Positions 36,376 through 45,970 of a stretch of 64,000 bases of DNA are shown here, piece after piece. The notes beneath the pieces are model-generated. The model was given only the letters and a program-made list of their open reading frames with translations, had not been told where the DNA came from and made no database searches. The translations under genes were made by a program, and so were the position numbers. Source of the DNA: Cytobacillus firmus DS1 (lineage in GTDB: Bacteria > Bacillota > Bacilli > Bacillales > Cytobacillaceae); assembly GCF_000565285.1 (NCBI RefSeq), contig NZ_APVL01000004.1, positions 62,001 to 126,000 on the forward strand, given 5' to 3'. Every line of letters starts with the position of its first letter. The first letter of the stretch is position 1.

Positions 36376-36896
36376 GGGACACCTCATATTGTTTTGCTGT
36401 TTTCCTAAAGTTTGTTGCTTTTTAATAACTTAGTTTACTGAGTTGATCTTCGCTGTGGGCACTTGATCCTCGAAAATGCTGACGCATTTCCTTGGTGCGG
36501 TGTTTATCCGAGAAAGCTAATTCAATGTCCTGCGGGAGGAGAGGGAAGTCTGAGACCCCGCAGGCGAAGCCGAGGAGGCTCGCATTCCTCCCCGCGGGTT
36601 CGCTGAGTGCCTGGAGCGGAAATCAACGGGCAGAATTCAGAAACATAAACAACAATCATTGAAAAAGAGCTTATTGTATTAACTGTTGTTATTACCATTA
36701 TAGTATAAGTTAAGATCTGATTCGAATGCTTTGCGGCAAATAAATTTTTTTACGGTCATCCCGTATCGGGTTTCCTGTGTTAGTTTATATTAGTATAGAA
36801 AGCGCTGCAGGTTAAATCAAACTTGAAGAAGAGAAGTTATTGGTTGAAAGAAAAGCGTTATCATACTATGATGAAATTAATAAAGGAGGGAAAAGA
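36376..36896. other. 521-bp intergenic region ylaI to PNPOx-like gene
   Basis: Contains the family C repeat (listed) and AT-rich DNA with several possible -10 boxes (for example TATAGT near 36700). The frame that opens at 36840 upstream of the next gene has no RBS of its own. Nothing else recognised. Confidence 0.5.
36450..36635 (+). repeat. GC-rich dispersed-type repeat (family C), single copy
   Basis: A GC-rich block unlike its AT-rich surroundings. It carries GAGACCCCGCAGGCGAAGCC, GAGGAGGCTCGCATTCC and CTGGAGCGGAAATCAACGG, strings that I know as a widespread intergenic repeat of Bacillaceae. CCTGCGGG (36529-36536) and CCCGCAGG (36557-36564) form a stem. Only one copy is in this window, so repeat status rests on general knowledge. 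Confidence 0.6.
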
Positions 36897-37352
36897 ATGG
36901 CAAATCAGGTAGAACCGAAATTAATTAAACCACTATATGACGAACTGCAAAAGGAACGCTTCGTCACACTTGCCACTGTTGACTTTGAAACTGGCGCACC
37001 TAATGTCAATGCGATTTCATGGATACTGGCAAAAGATGAGGAAACATTATATTTTGCAGTTGATAACCGTTCGAGAATTGTTCAAAACATAAATAGCAAT
37101 AACAAAGTTGTTCTGAATATAATTGCGAATGAATCTACATACTCCATTGCAGGTGAAGCATCTGTTAAAGCGGAAAAGATGGAAGGAGTGCCCCTAAAAC
37201 TGGCGCTTATGGCAATCACTGTGAAGGAAGTCCGTGATGTCATGTTTTACGGCTCTAAAATTACTGTAGAACCTCAGTATGACAAAACATACGATAAAGA
37301 CGCAGCAGCCCGTTTGGACAAACAGGTAATGGAAGCGATGAAAAAAGCTTAG
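36897..37352 (+). CDS. pyridoxamine 5'-phosphate oxidase-fold flavoprotein
   Basis: A 151-residue split-barrel protein (ERFVTLATVDFETGAPNVNAISWI; LYFAVDNRSRIVQNINSNNKVVLNI). It belongs to the FMN- or F420-binding PNPOx-like superfamily, members of which are small oxidoreductases of often unknown substrate. ATG 36897 follows AAAGGAGGG; the TTG at 36840 adds 19 residues without support. Monocistronic with an overlapping terminator. It does not contain the full PdxH signature, so genuine PNP oxidase activity is unlikely. Confidence 0.8.
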   Translation: MANQVEPKLIKPLYDELQKERFVTLATVDFETGAPNVNAISWILAKDEETLYFAVDNRSRIVQNINSNNKVVLNIIANESTYSIAGEASVKAEKMEGVPLKLALMAITVKEVRDVMFYGSKITVEPQYDKTYDKDAAARLDKQVMEAMKKA

Positions 37353-37376
37353 TTCCCCAGGGAACTAAGCTTTTGT
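37341..37376 (+). terminator. terminator overlapping the PNPOx-like stop
   Basis: AAAAGCTTAGTTCCC CA GGGAACTAAGCTTTT; the stop codon lies in the left arm. Confidence 0.9.
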
Positions 37377-37428
37377 TGCTCTAAAAGCGGCTTTTATCTA
37401 TCCGCTTATTTCAATAGGTGGCGGCACC

Positions 37429-38034
37429 TTACTTATAATAATTCGATTGTTTTTCCTGTTTTTGTTCAAGCTGTTTTTCCTGATCATTGTCGAGTTTTTT
37501 CTTTGGATTTTCAGTTGCGTTTTTCTCATTTTCCTTTTTTGGATCAACCAGGTCGGCAGGGACTTCAGGCATTAGCCGGCCAGCGATATCTGCCAGTTCA
37601 TTCATGATTCCCTGCAGGGGCTCGCCGTTTTGAATGTCAGCGGCTATTTCCCGCAGCCTTGCATTAATATCCGGATCAGCCACTACTATTGCTCTTGCAC
37701 CATGAGGATCATTTTTAAGGCTTTCTGCAACTGAATATTTGATTGTACCTACTTCAGAACGGTCGAGGTTTTTGTTCACATCTACACCTACTACGGCAAA
37801 GCGTCCAAGGACAACTGCTGTAGCATCATTGACATTGGGAACGCGTACAGCCAAATTGACAAGATGTCTGGAAACCTGCTGTCCAGTCTCCCTGTCAACT
37901 TCCTGTATTGTACTATTTTTAACATTTACAGTGTTGGTGTTTTTCTGTACCTGATGGTTTTGGGCCTGATTGTTGTTCATGCCGCACCCTGTTAATAGTA
38001 ATCCTGTCATCCATAACAGCAGCCATTTCTTCAT
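37429..38034 (-). CDS. ylaJ: YhcN/YlaJ-family sporulation lipoprotein
   Basis: A 201-residue lipoprotein. The signal peptide ends with lipobox LTGC near residue 17. The conserved YhcN/YlaJ domain (HLVNLAVRVPNVNDATAVVLGRFAVVGVDV; YSVAESLKNDPHGARAIVVADPD) is followed by a Lys/Glu/Gln-rich tail. The family is expressed in sporulation or the spore and its function is poorly defined. ATG 38034 follows GGAGGTGTC; the upstream GTG lies inside the RBS. Position upstream of ylaK, divergent, fits B. subtilis. Confidence 0.9.
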   Translation of the reverse strand: MKKWLLLWMTGLLLTGCGMNNNQAQNHQVQKNTNTVNVKNSTIQEVDRETGQQVSRHLVNLAVRVPNVNDATAVVLGRFAVVGVDVNKNLDRSEVGTIKYSVAESLKNDPHGARAIVVADPDINARLREIAADIQNGEPLQGIMNELADIAGRLMPEVPADLVDPKKENEKNATENPKKKLDNDQEKQLEQKQEKQSNYYK

Positions 38035-38369
38035 ATTTGACACCTCCGGGACATCAATATTTCCTGAAAAGAAAGCTTGAATTTTTTCAGGCTCAGGAAT
38101 ATTGAGGATTGTTTAATGTTATTGTGCAAAATTTCTTCTATCTTTATTCGGCATTACATATATTTTTACCAATATAGATTTGTCCACTTCTTAAGAAAGC
38201 CTTTCTTCCTAATTATTCAACATCTATCGAAGGCTGAATAATATAAAACAACAGGATTATAATCAATCAAGAATGAAGGTCTTTTTCATGAAACAGCAAA
38301 TCTGCAGGCAGGGGACTTTGCTTTTGTAATTTGCTTTATCAAGACACAAGAGGAGCAGGAGGCATCATA
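38035..38369. other. 335-bp divergent intergenic region ylaJ/ylaK
   Basis: AT-rich and non-coding. ATTATTCA and TGAATAAT (around 38212-38242) form an 8-bp inverted repeat with a 15-bp gap. No convincing promoter or small antitoxin-like ORF was seen upstream of ylaK. Confidence 0.45.
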
Positions 38370-39698
38370 TTGAGTAAAATTTACGTATTAGATACCAATG
38401 TCTTGTTGCAGGATCCTAATTCCATATTTTCATTTGAAGATAATGAAGTAGTTATTCCGGCTGTAGTTCTGGAAGAGGTTGATTCTAAGAAAAGATATAT
38501 GGATGAAATTGGGAGGAACGCAAGGCAAGTATCCCGGCTGATTGACAGCATGAGGGAGACAGGTAAGCTCCATGAGAAAATACCTCTTGAAAATGGCGGA
38601 AGCCTACGAATTGAGTTAAATCATAGATCATTTCATGAACTTCAGGAGATCTTTGTAGAAAAAACGAATGATAATCGGATTTTGGCAGTTGCAAAAAACT
38701 TATCCTTGGAGGAAGAGACAAAAGAAAATGGACGAACGGTAATTCTGGTAAGCAAAGATGCCCTTGTCAGAGTTAAAGCGGATGCTATCGGACTAATTTC
38801 AGAGGACTTCTTAAGTGATCGTGTAGTTGAAAATGATCATTTATATCCTGGGTTTCTGGAGGTATATATAGGTCTCGATATTATGAACCGTTTTTATGAA
38901 AAAGGAGAGCTGCCGCTATCTGAAATAGCAAATCATCCTTTCTATCCGAATCAGTTTCTGGTGATGAAAGATGCGCTTGGTTCCTCATCATCTGCACTTG
39001 GTATTGTGGACAAAAGTGGAAGGAAAGTGAAAAAACTCATTTTTGATCATGACCATATATGGGGGATCAAGCCCAGGAACGTGCAGCAGACAATGGCTCT
39101 TGAGCTGCTGCTGAGAAACGATCTGCCGCTTGTTACGCTTATCGGCAAGGCGGGGACTGGAAAAACTCTTTTGGCGCTGGCATCCGGCTTAATGCAGACA
39201 GAAGATTATGGCCAGTACAAAAAATTGCTTGTCGCCCGCCCCATTGTGCCGGTAGGCAAGGATTTGGGATTTCTTCCGGGTGAAAAAGAGGAAAAGTTAA
39301 GACCGTGGATGCAGCCGATTTTCGATAATCTGGAGTACCTGTTTAATGTCAAAAAGCCAGGTGAATTGGACGCCATATTGGCAGGTATGGGCTCAATTGA
39401 GGTGGAGGCTCTGACATATATCAGAGGCAGAAGCATACCGGATCAATTCATTATTATTGATGAAGCTCAGAACCTGACGAAGCATGAAGTAAAAACCATA
39501 TTAACCAGGGTAGGGGAAGGAAGTAAAATTGTACTGATGGGAGATCCGGAGCAGATTGACCATCCCTACCTGGATGCTTATAACAACGGTCTCACCTATG
39601 TCGTGGAAAGATTTAAAGATCAGGTTATCTCGGGTCATGTCAAACTTGTTAAAGGTGAGAGATCAGGCCTTGCCCAGCTTGCTGCTGACCTGTTATAG
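38370..39698 (+). CDS. ylaK: PIN-PhoH fusion protein (PhoH2/YlaK)
   Basis: A 442-residue protein, the same length as B. subtilis YlaK. An N-terminal PIN nuclease domain (SKIYVLDTNVLLQDP, with later acidic residues around TNDNRILAVAK) is fused to a PhoH ATPase/helicase domain with Walker A LIGKAGTGKT near residue 262 and Walker B IIIDEAQN. Family knowledge: PhoH2 proteins unwind and cut RNA, and in mycobacteria have a small upstream antitoxin-like partner. Here no such partner is evident. TTG 38370 follows AGGAGG with 7 nt spacing. Confidence 0.95.
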   Translation: MSKIYVLDTNVLLQDPNSIFSFEDNEVVIPAVVLEEVDSKKRYMDEIGRNARQVSRLIDSMRETGKLHEKIPLENGGSLRIELNHRSFHELQEIFVEKTNDNRILAVAKNLSLEEETKENGRTVILVSKDALVRVKADAIGLISEDFLSDRVVENDHLYPGFLEVYIGLDIMNRFYEKGELPLSEIANHPFYPNQFLVMKDALGSSSSALGIVDKSGRKVKKLIFDHDHIWGIKPRNVQQTMALELLLRNDLPLVTLIGKAGTGKTLLALASGLMQTEDYGQYKKLLVARPIVPVGKDLGFLPGEKEEKLRPWMQPIFDNLEYLFNVKKPGELDAILAGMGSIEVEALTYIRGRSIPDQFIIIDEAQNLTKHEVKTILTRVGEGSKIVLMGDPEQIDHPYLDAYNNGLTYVVERFKDQVISGHVKLVKGERSGLAQLAADLL

Positions 39699-39754
39699 TC
39701 TGCATGACAGAGTTTGCGAATTCTAAGGTTTTCATGCCGGGGAAGAGACTGCGA

Positions 39755-39782
39755 AGAAAAAGGGCGATGCAAATCGCCCTCT
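39755..39782 (-). terminator. terminator of ylaL
   Basis: On the minus strand AGGGCGAT TTGC ATCGCCCT is followed by TTTTTCTTC. Confidence 0.85.
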
Positions 39783-39786
39783 CCGG

Positions 39787-40284
39787 TCATTCCACTCTAA
39801 ATGCTTTCACTCTTTTTATGGGGGAATTTTGGTTGCTGCCATCCCCAAAATAGGCATGAACTGGCCCATCCTCTTTTAATGGTTTTCCATCCTTTGAGAA
39901 CCCCAATATTAATTCCTCGGCTTCAGATAGTGTCAATCTGGCTTCACCATCTTCACTTTCAATAACAACGATTTCTGCACTCTCATCGGGCTCTGCATTC
40001 ATTAGGAATGGTTTAAAAGGTATACCGAATGTGCCTGTCAGGACTTTTTCTTTTTCAAATTTCTTTTCTGTTTTAAGTGTTGGAGGAAAAACTGCGCCTT
40101 CCATGATTTCTCTATCCCAATGCTTTGAGACTGCTTTAGTGTATTCCTCAAGTTCATTTTTTCTTATATTGTCCTGTATAAAGTATGTTGTCAAATCCAC
40201 CCTGCGGTCATCGAATATCCAGACTCCCGGATCTAAAGTGATTTGATATTTTACATTTCCTTTGAAAGCAATAATATTTTCCAT
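39787..40284 (-). CDS. ylaL: YlaL family protein
   Basis: A 165-residue soluble protein with the signature GNVKYQITLDPGVWIFDDRRVDLTTYF, which I recognise from B. subtilis YlaL. Some databases describe homologues as peptidyl-prolyl isomerase-like, but no catalytic motif is visible. ATG 40284 follows AGGAGG by 6 nt. It is convergent with ylaK and divergent from ylaN. Function unknown. Confidence 0.85.
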   Translation of the reverse strand: MENIIAFKGNVKYQITLDPGVWIFDDRRVDLTTYFIQDNIRKNELEEYTKAVSKHWDREIMEGAVFPPTLKTEKKFEKEKVLTGTFGIPFKPFLMNAEPDESAEIVVIESEDGEARLTLSEAEELILGFSKDGKPLKEDGPVHAYFGDGSNQNSPIKRVKAFRVE

Positions 40285-40559
40285 ATTGAACCTCCTGGCA
40301 GCAGCTTTTATTCTAAATATATGTATGATTTAAGTATACAGATTTTTAAAGCGCTTGTCATACACTCCCGAGTGCTATTTGGTTAAAGCCGTTAATTGAA
40401 CAGAACGAATCAATGATTGATGACCCGCCTTATTAGTGTAGTTCTGAATTGATGCCGGAATCATTTCTCTATCGAATCCCTTATAATCCTTGCTTTTTTC
40501 CATGCTTAAGTATAAAATTTATAGATAGGATAATCGCTCGGAAATGGAGGGATTGAAAG

Positions 40560-40841
40560 TTGGCTTCTGACATGATTATAGATCACAAAGAAAAAGCAAA
40601 TGCCCTATTAAAGGCAGATGCTGCTAAAATATTAAAGTTAATAAAGGTGCAAATGGATAATCTAACCATGCCTCAATGCCCTCTCTATGAGGAAGTTCTT
40701 GATACCCAGATGTTTGGTTTATCCAGAGAAATAGATTTTGCTGTCCGTCTTGGATTAATTGACGAGACTGAAGGCAAGGCTATTTTAGATGAATTGGAAA
40801 GGGAGCTGTCCATACTCCACGAAGCTTCAGTAAAAAAATAA
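40560..40841 (+). CDS. ylaN: YlaN (UPF0358), iron-related regulator of Fur
   Basis: A 93-residue helical protein ([59 protein letters not shown]), clearly YlaN. Recent work in Firmicutes indicates that YlaN binds iron(II) and relieves Fur repression, being essential under iron limitation. TTG 40560 follows GGAGGG with 9 nt. It is monocistronic, with a terminator before ftsW, as in B. subtilis where it precedes ftsW. Confidence 0.95.
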   Translation: MASDMIIDHKEKANALLKADAAKILKLIKVQMDNLTMPQCPLYEEVLDTQMFGLSREIDFAVRLGLIDETEGKAILDELERELSILHEASVKK

Positions 40842-40845
40842 AGAT

Positions 40846-40887
40846 AAAAAGCTCAAACATCTTCCAAAGATTGTTTGAGTTTTTTTA
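40846..40887 (+). terminator. terminator after ylaN
   Basis: CTCAAACA TCTT ... TTGTTTGAG stem followed by seven T. Confidence 0.88.
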
Positions 40888-41099
40888 TAACCGTATTATG
40901 TTAAAAATAGGAATTAGTATAGCTAAAAGAAAAGAATTATTAATATTGTATAACTTAATTTAAAAATAGTATAACATAATCATAGAATTATTTTCCTCGC
41001 TGTGTTACATTTAAATTAACTTTTCTTTTCTTCAAAGCAGGATATTCAATACTATAGTAGAATAAGTAATAAACTTAGAAGATAAGGGAAGAGGGCTGG

Positions 41100-42302
41100 A
41101 TGTTTAAAAAAATATTAAAATCATATGATTACACCCTGATAATAGCTGTAGCGCTGTTATCGGTTTTTGGACTCATTATGGTTTTCAGTGCAAGCATGGT
41201 AACAGCTGTGCAGATTTATGATCAGGACAGCGACTTTTTCTACAATAAACAAAAGCTGAATTTAATTATCTCAGGCATTGTCTTCGTTTTTGTCGCTCTA
41301 TTTCCATACAAAGCTATGCAAAGCAACAAATTTCTTGTTCCGATGGTGTTCCTTTCGCTATTTGGCCTGATTGCGTTATTTATCTTTGGAAAAGTAGCGG
41401 GCGGGGCTATGAGCTGGTTTGAATTCGGCAAAAGAAGCCTTCAGCCTGCGGAGTTTGTCAAGCTTTCAGTCATTATCTATTTGGCTGCTGTCTATGCAAA
41501 GAAGCAGCCCTATATTAATGAATTTAACAAAGGGGTTCTTCCCCCGCTTGCTTATCTGATTCTTGCCGTAATCCTCGTTGCCATCCAGCCTGATTTTGGT
41601 TCAGCCATGATCATATTGCTTGTGGCTGGAGCTGTAATCTTTACATCAGGCATGAACTTCAAGAACATATTTAAACTGGGGCTTTTCGGTGTGTTGCTGG
41701 CTGCTCCTTTTATCCTTTTGTTAAGAGATAAAATTTTTGCTCCTTATCGAATGGGGAGGGTAGAAGCATTTAGAGATCCCTTTGGTTCGGAGTTCGGATA
41801 TCAGCTTTCGAATTCCTATATAGCCCTTGGAGCAGGCGGATTAAAAGGACTGGGCCTTGGCGAGAGTATACAAAAACTTGGGTATCTTCCTGAAGCTCAT
41901 ACAGACTTCATTATGGCCGTAATTGCTGAGGAGCTCGGGGCATTTGGTGTAGGTTTTGTCATTTTGCTTCTGGGGTACATTGTCCTGAGGGGGATCTTTA
42001 TCAGTTTAAAGTGTAAAGATGCTTTTGGCAGCTTGCTTGCTATCGGGATTTCCGCCATGATAGGAATTCAGGCGTTCATTAATTTAGCGGGAATTTCGGG
42101 TGTTATGCCGCTCACTGGTGTTACACTTCCTTTTATAAGCTATGGAGGATCATCCCTGCTTCAGCTTTCAATTGCAATGGGAATTCTAGTAAATGTATCA
42201 ATGTTCGTCAATTATGAAAAGAAATACAAAAATAAACATGAAGAGACAAATCCGGAATCCATGGAAATGGCTTCCGAAAAAACATTATCCATTCATAAAT
42301 AG
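41100..42302 (+). CDS. ftsW: SEDS peptidoglycan glycosyltransferase FtsW
   Basis: A 400-residue, 10-helix SEDS protein (YTLIIAVALLSVFGLIMVFSASM; AHTDFIMAVIAEELGAFG; LPFISYGGSSLL). It polymerises septal peptidoglycan with a class B PBP in the division complex. The location between ylaN and pycA is that of B. subtilis ftsW (YlaO). ATG 41100 follows AAGGGAAGAGGG. The C-terminal tail (about 25 residues) is hydrophilic and cytoplasmic. Full length. Confidence 0.95.
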   Translation: MFKKILKSYDYTLIIAVALLSVFGLIMVFSASMVTAVQIYDQDSDFFYNKQKLNLIISGIVFVFVALFPYKAMQSNKFLVPMVFLSLFGLIALFIFGKVAGGAMSWFEFGKRSLQPAEFVKLSVIIYLAAVYAKKQPYINEFNKGVLPPLAYLILAVILVAIQPDFGSAMIILLVAGAVIFTSGMNFKNIFKLGLFGVLLAAPFILLLRDKIFAPYRMGRVEAFRDPFGSEFGYQLSNSYIALGAGGLKGLGLGESIQKLGYLPEAHTDFIMAVIAEELGAFGVGFVILLLGYIVLRGIFISLKCKDAFGSLLAIGISAMIGIQAFINLAGISGVMPLTGVTLPFISYGGSSLLQLSIAMGILVNVSMFVNYEKKYKNKHEETNPESMEMASEKTLSIHK

Positions 42303-42484
42303 GCACATATAACTTTCACAGTGCTTTATTTATATATCAAATCAGCAGATGCTGATTACATAATTGCTTCCATCAGGGGGCAGCCAATCAAAGTTATTAT
42401 GGCCGGTTAGCGGAAAATCCGCCCGGTCTAAACTTAAATTTGGCAGAATATTTGTAAAAAATACATAAAGACGGGGTGTTTTGT

Positions 42485-45400
42485 TTGAGCAGAAGAATTA
42501 ACAAGGTATTAGTAGCCAACAGAGGAGAAATTGCCATTCGTGTATTCCGTGCCTGCACAGAGCTGGATATTCGCACGGTAGCCATCTATTCAAAAGAAGA
42601 TTCCGGATCCTACCACCGCTATAAAGCAGATGAAGCTTATCTGGTAGGGGAGGGCAAAAAACCGATAGATGCCTATCTTGATATTGAAGGAATCATTGAT
42701 ATAGCAAAAAGCAGTGATGTTGATGCCGTTCATCCGGGCTACGGATTTCTCTCTGAAAATATTGAATTCGCAAAACGTTGCGAGGAAGAAGGAATCATAT
42801 TTATCGGACCTACTTCAAAGCATCTGGATATGTTTGGAGATAAAGTTAAAGCAAGAACTCAAGCCCAGCTTGCTGAAATTCCGGTTATTCCAGGCAGTGA
42901 TGGTCCAGTAGAAAGCCTGGATGAAGTGATTAGCTTTGGCAAAAATCATGGCTTCCCAATTATTATTAAAGCTTCACTGGGTGGCGGAGGAAGAGGCATG
43001 CGCATCGTAAGGAACTTGGAAGAAGTAAAGGAATCATATGAGCGTGCAAAATCAGAGGCAAAAGCAGCTTTTGGCAATGATGAGGTTTATGTTGAAAGAT
43101 TCATAGAAAGACCAAAGCATATAGAAGTTCAAATCATCGGTGACCATGAAGGAAATATTGTTCACCTGTATGAAAGGGATTGTTCAGTCCAAAGGCGCCA
43201 CCAGAAAGTTGTTGAAGTTGCACCTTGTGTCTCCCTGCCGGAGCATCTGAGAGACGATATATGCCAGGCTGCTGTCAACCTGATGAAGAATGTAGATTAT
43301 ATAAATGCAGGAACGGTGGAATTTCTCGTTTCAGGGGATCAGTTTTATTTCATAGAAGTAAATCCGCGTGTGCAAGTTGAGCATACGATCACCGAAATGG
43401 TAACAGGTGTTGATATTGTACAAACTCAAATTCTGGTGGCTGAAGGCTACTCGCTGCACAGCAAAGAAGTTGGTGTTCCTAAACAGGAAAATATTCATGT
43501 ACATGGCTATGCCATTCAATCACGTGTTACAACAGAGGACCCATTAAATAATTTCATGCCTGATACTGGCAGATTAATGGCATACAGATCGGGCGGCGGT
43601 TTCGGAGTGAGGCTTGATGCGGGAAATGGTTTCCAGGGCGCAGTAATCACTCCTTATTATGATTCACTGCTTGTTAAACTCTCAACGCACGCAATGACGT
43701 TCCAGCAGGCAGCATCAAAAATGGTGCGAAATCTCCAGGAGTTCCGAATCAGGGGCATTAAAACAAACATTCCTTTCCTTGAGAACGTAGTAAAGCACGA
43801 GAAATTTTTAAGAGGGGAATATGATACATCATTTATTGATGAGACACCTGAACTATTCCTCTTCCCGAAAAGGAAAGACCGCGGAACGAAGATGCTGAAT
43901 TATATCGGGAATGTTACAGTAAATGGATTTCCGGGAATTGAAAAGAAAAAGCGTCCGGTATTTGATGAGCCTCGAGTACCGAAATTAAAATACAGCACAG
44001 ATTACCAGGACGGCACAAAGCAAATTTTAGATAATCAAGGTCCTGAAGGGCTTGTAAAATGGATTAAAGAACGAAAAGAAGTCCTGATAACGGATACAAC
44101 CTTCCGTGATGCGCATCAATCTCTGCTTGCGACGCGGGTAAGAACGAATGATTTGAAGCATATCGCAGAACCGACAGCAAAATTGCTTCCGGATATGTTT
44201 TCTTTTGAGATGTGGGGTGGTGCAACTTTTGATGTTGCGTACAGATTCCTGAAAGAAGATCCTTGGGATAGATTATTGACTTTACGGGAAAAAATTCCAA
44301 ATGTTTTATTCCAGATGCTTCTTCGTGCTTCCAATGCAGTCGGGTATAAAAACTATCCGGATAATGTAATAAGAGAGTTCGTAGAAAAATCAGCCTACGC
44401 TGGCATTGATGTATTCCGGATTTTCGATAGCCTTAATTGGGTTAAAGGGATGGAAGTTGCAATTGATGCTGTCCGCCAGACAGGAAAAATTGCTGAAGCC
44501 GCTATGTGCTATACAGGGGATATTCTGGATCCTGCCAGGACGAAGTACAATCTCAAATACTATAAAGACTTGGCAAAGGAACTGGAAAATCAGGGAGCTC
44601 ATATATTGGCCATCAAAGATATGGCTGGTTTATTGAAGCCGCAGTCAGCCTACACCCTTATTTCTGAATTGAAAGAGACTGTTGACATTCCAATTCATCT
44701 TCATACTCATGATACGAGCGGAAATGGGATTTACACATATGCAAAGGCTATTGAAGCTGGAGTGGATATTGTGGATACGGCCCTGAGCACAATGGCAGGC
44801 TTAACATCCCAGCCAAGTGCTAACTCTTTATATTACGCGCTGCAGGGAAATGACAGACAGCCAAATATTGATATCCAGTCGCTCGAGCAATTATCTTACT
44901 ATTGGGAAGATGTCCGCAAATATTACCAGGACTTCGAAAGCGGCATGAAAGCACCTCATTCAGAAGTCTATCAGCATGAGATGCCTGGCGGGCAATACAG
45001 TAATCTTCAGCAGCAGGCCAAAGCTGTGGGCCTTGGAGATAAGTGGGATGAAGTTAAAGACATGTATTCCCGTGTGAACCAAATGTTTGGTGATATTGTT
45101 AAAGTTACACCTTCCTCCAAGGTAGTTGGTGATATGGCGTTGTTTATGGTCCAGAATCAGCTGACAGAGCAGGATGTTCTGAATAAAGGCAAATCTCTGG
45201 ATTTTCCAGACTCAGTTGTAGAGCTTTTTGAAGGCTATCTGGGACAGCCATATGGTGGATTCCCTGCTGAACTGCAAAAGGTCATATTGAAAGACAGGGA
45301 GCCAATCACAGTCCGACCGGGGGAACTTCTTGAAGATGTCGATTTCGATGCCTTGAAAGAAAAACTCTTTAATGAATTGGGCAGACAGGTTACAAGCTTT

Positions 45401-45925
45401 GAGGCAATTGCCTATGCACTGTATCCAAAAGTATTTATGGATTATATAAAGACTTGCGATCAATTTGGTGATATTTCTGTTCTTGATACACCTACATTCC
45501 TCTATGGTCTAAGACTTGGTGAAGAAGTGGAAATTGAAATTGAAACAGGTAAAACATTAATAGTTAAATTAGTTTCGATAGGTCAGCCTCAAGCTGATGG
45601 CACAAGAATTGTGTATTTCGAGCTAAATGGCCAGCCGCGTGAAGTCAGCATAAAAGATGAAAGCATAAAAGCTACAGCAGCAGCCAAGGCAAAAGCTGAT
45701 CCGCATAATGAAAGCCATATTGCAGCCAGCATGCCGGGAACTGTCATCAAGTTACTTGTAGAAAAAGGTGAAAAAGTCGAAAAAGGCGATCACTTAATGA
45801 TTACAGAGGCTATGAAGATGGAAACCACTGTACAGGCACCATTCTCTGGAATTGTGAAGGATATTTTCGTCTCAAATGGTGAAGCGATTCAAACTGGAGA
45901 CCTGCTGATAGAGTTGTCAAAATAA
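42485..45925 (+). CDS. pycA: pyruvate carboxylase
   Basis: A 1146-residue multidomain enzyme: biotin carboxylase with ATP-grasp (KVLVANRGEIAIRVFRA; KASLGGGGRGMR), carboxyltransferase (TDTTFRDAHQSLLATRVR), and a C-terminal biotin carrier with the biotinylated Lys1111 in EAMKMET. It makes oxaloacetate from pyruvate and bicarbonate to refill the TCA cycle. TTG 42485 lies 6 nt from GGGGTG; the GTG at 42476 is part of that RBS. In B. subtilis DarB (CbpB, encoded at 560 here) stimulates PycA. Monocistronic with a strong terminator. Confidence 0.97.
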   Translation: MSRRINKVLVANRGEIAIRVFRACTELDIRTVAIYSKEDSGSYHRYKADEAYLVGEGKKPIDAYLDIEGIIDIAKSSDVDAVHPGYGFLSENIEFAKRCEEEGIIFIGPTSKHLDMFGDKVKARTQAQLAEIPVIPGSDGPVESLDEVISFGKNHGFPIIIKASLGGGGRGMRIVRNLEEVKESYERAKSEAKAAFGNDEVYVERFIERPKHIEVQIIGDHEGNIVHLYERDCSVQRRHQKVVEVAPCVSLPEHLRDDICQAAVNLMKNVDYINAGTVEFLVSGDQFYFIEVNPRVQVEHTITEMVTGVDIVQTQILVAEGYSLHSKEVGVPKQENIHVHGYAIQSRVTTEDPLNNFMPDTGRLMAYRSGGGFGVRLDAGNGFQGAVITPYYDSLLVKLSTHAMTFQQAASKMVRNLQEFRIRGIKTNIPFLENVVKHEKFLRGEYDTSFIDETPELFLFPKRKDRGTKMLNYIGNVTVNGFPGIEKKKRPVFDEPRVPKLKYSTDYQDGTKQILDNQGPEGLVKWIKERKEVLITDTTFRDAHQSLLATRVRTNDLKHIAEPTAKLLPDMFSFEMWGGATFDVAYRFLKEDPWDRLLTLREKIPNVLFQMLLRASNAVGYKNYPDNVIREFVEKSAYAGIDVFRIFDSLNWVKGMEVAIDAVRQTGKIAEAAMCYTGDILDPARTKYNLKYYKDLAKELENQGAHILAIKDMAGLLKPQSAYTLISELKETVDIPIHLHTHDTSGNGIYTYAKAIEAGVDIVDTALSTMAGLTSQPSANSLYYALQGNDRQPNIDIQSLEQLSYYWEDVRKYYQDFESGMKAPHSEVYQHEMPGGQYSNLQQQAKAVGLGDKWDEVKDMYSRVNQMFGDIVKVTPSSKVVGDMALFMVQNQLTEQDVLNKGKSLDFPDSVVELFEGYLGQPYGGFPAELQKVILKDREPITVRPGELLEDVDFDALKEKLFNELGRQVTSFEAIAYALYPKVFMDYIKTCDQFGDISVLDTPTFLYGLRLGEEVEIEIETGKTLIVKLVSIGQPQADGTRIVYFELNGQPREVSIKDESIKATAAAKAKADPHNESHIAASMPGTVIKLLVEKGEKVEKGDHLMITEAMKMETTVQAPFSGIVKDIFVSNGEAIQTGDLLIELSK

Positions 45926-45964
45926 ACAAAAGAGCTTCGGCAATTGCCGAAGCTCTTTTGTTTA
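45923..45964. terminator. bidirectional terminator pycA/ctaA
   Basis: AAACAAAAGAGCTTCGGCAA and TTGCCGAAGCTCTTTTGTTT form a 20-bp perfect inverted repeat. Confidence 0.95.
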
Positions 45965-45970
45965 TTGTTT

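Noticed and set aside
36800-36813. AGAAAGCGCTGCAG near the PNPOx-like gene as a cre box
   Set aside because: Only the left half matches; the right half departs from consensus.
40343-40360. cre-like AAAGCGCTT upstream of ylaL
   Set aside because: Only about 11 of 14 consensus positions and no promoter placement to support it.
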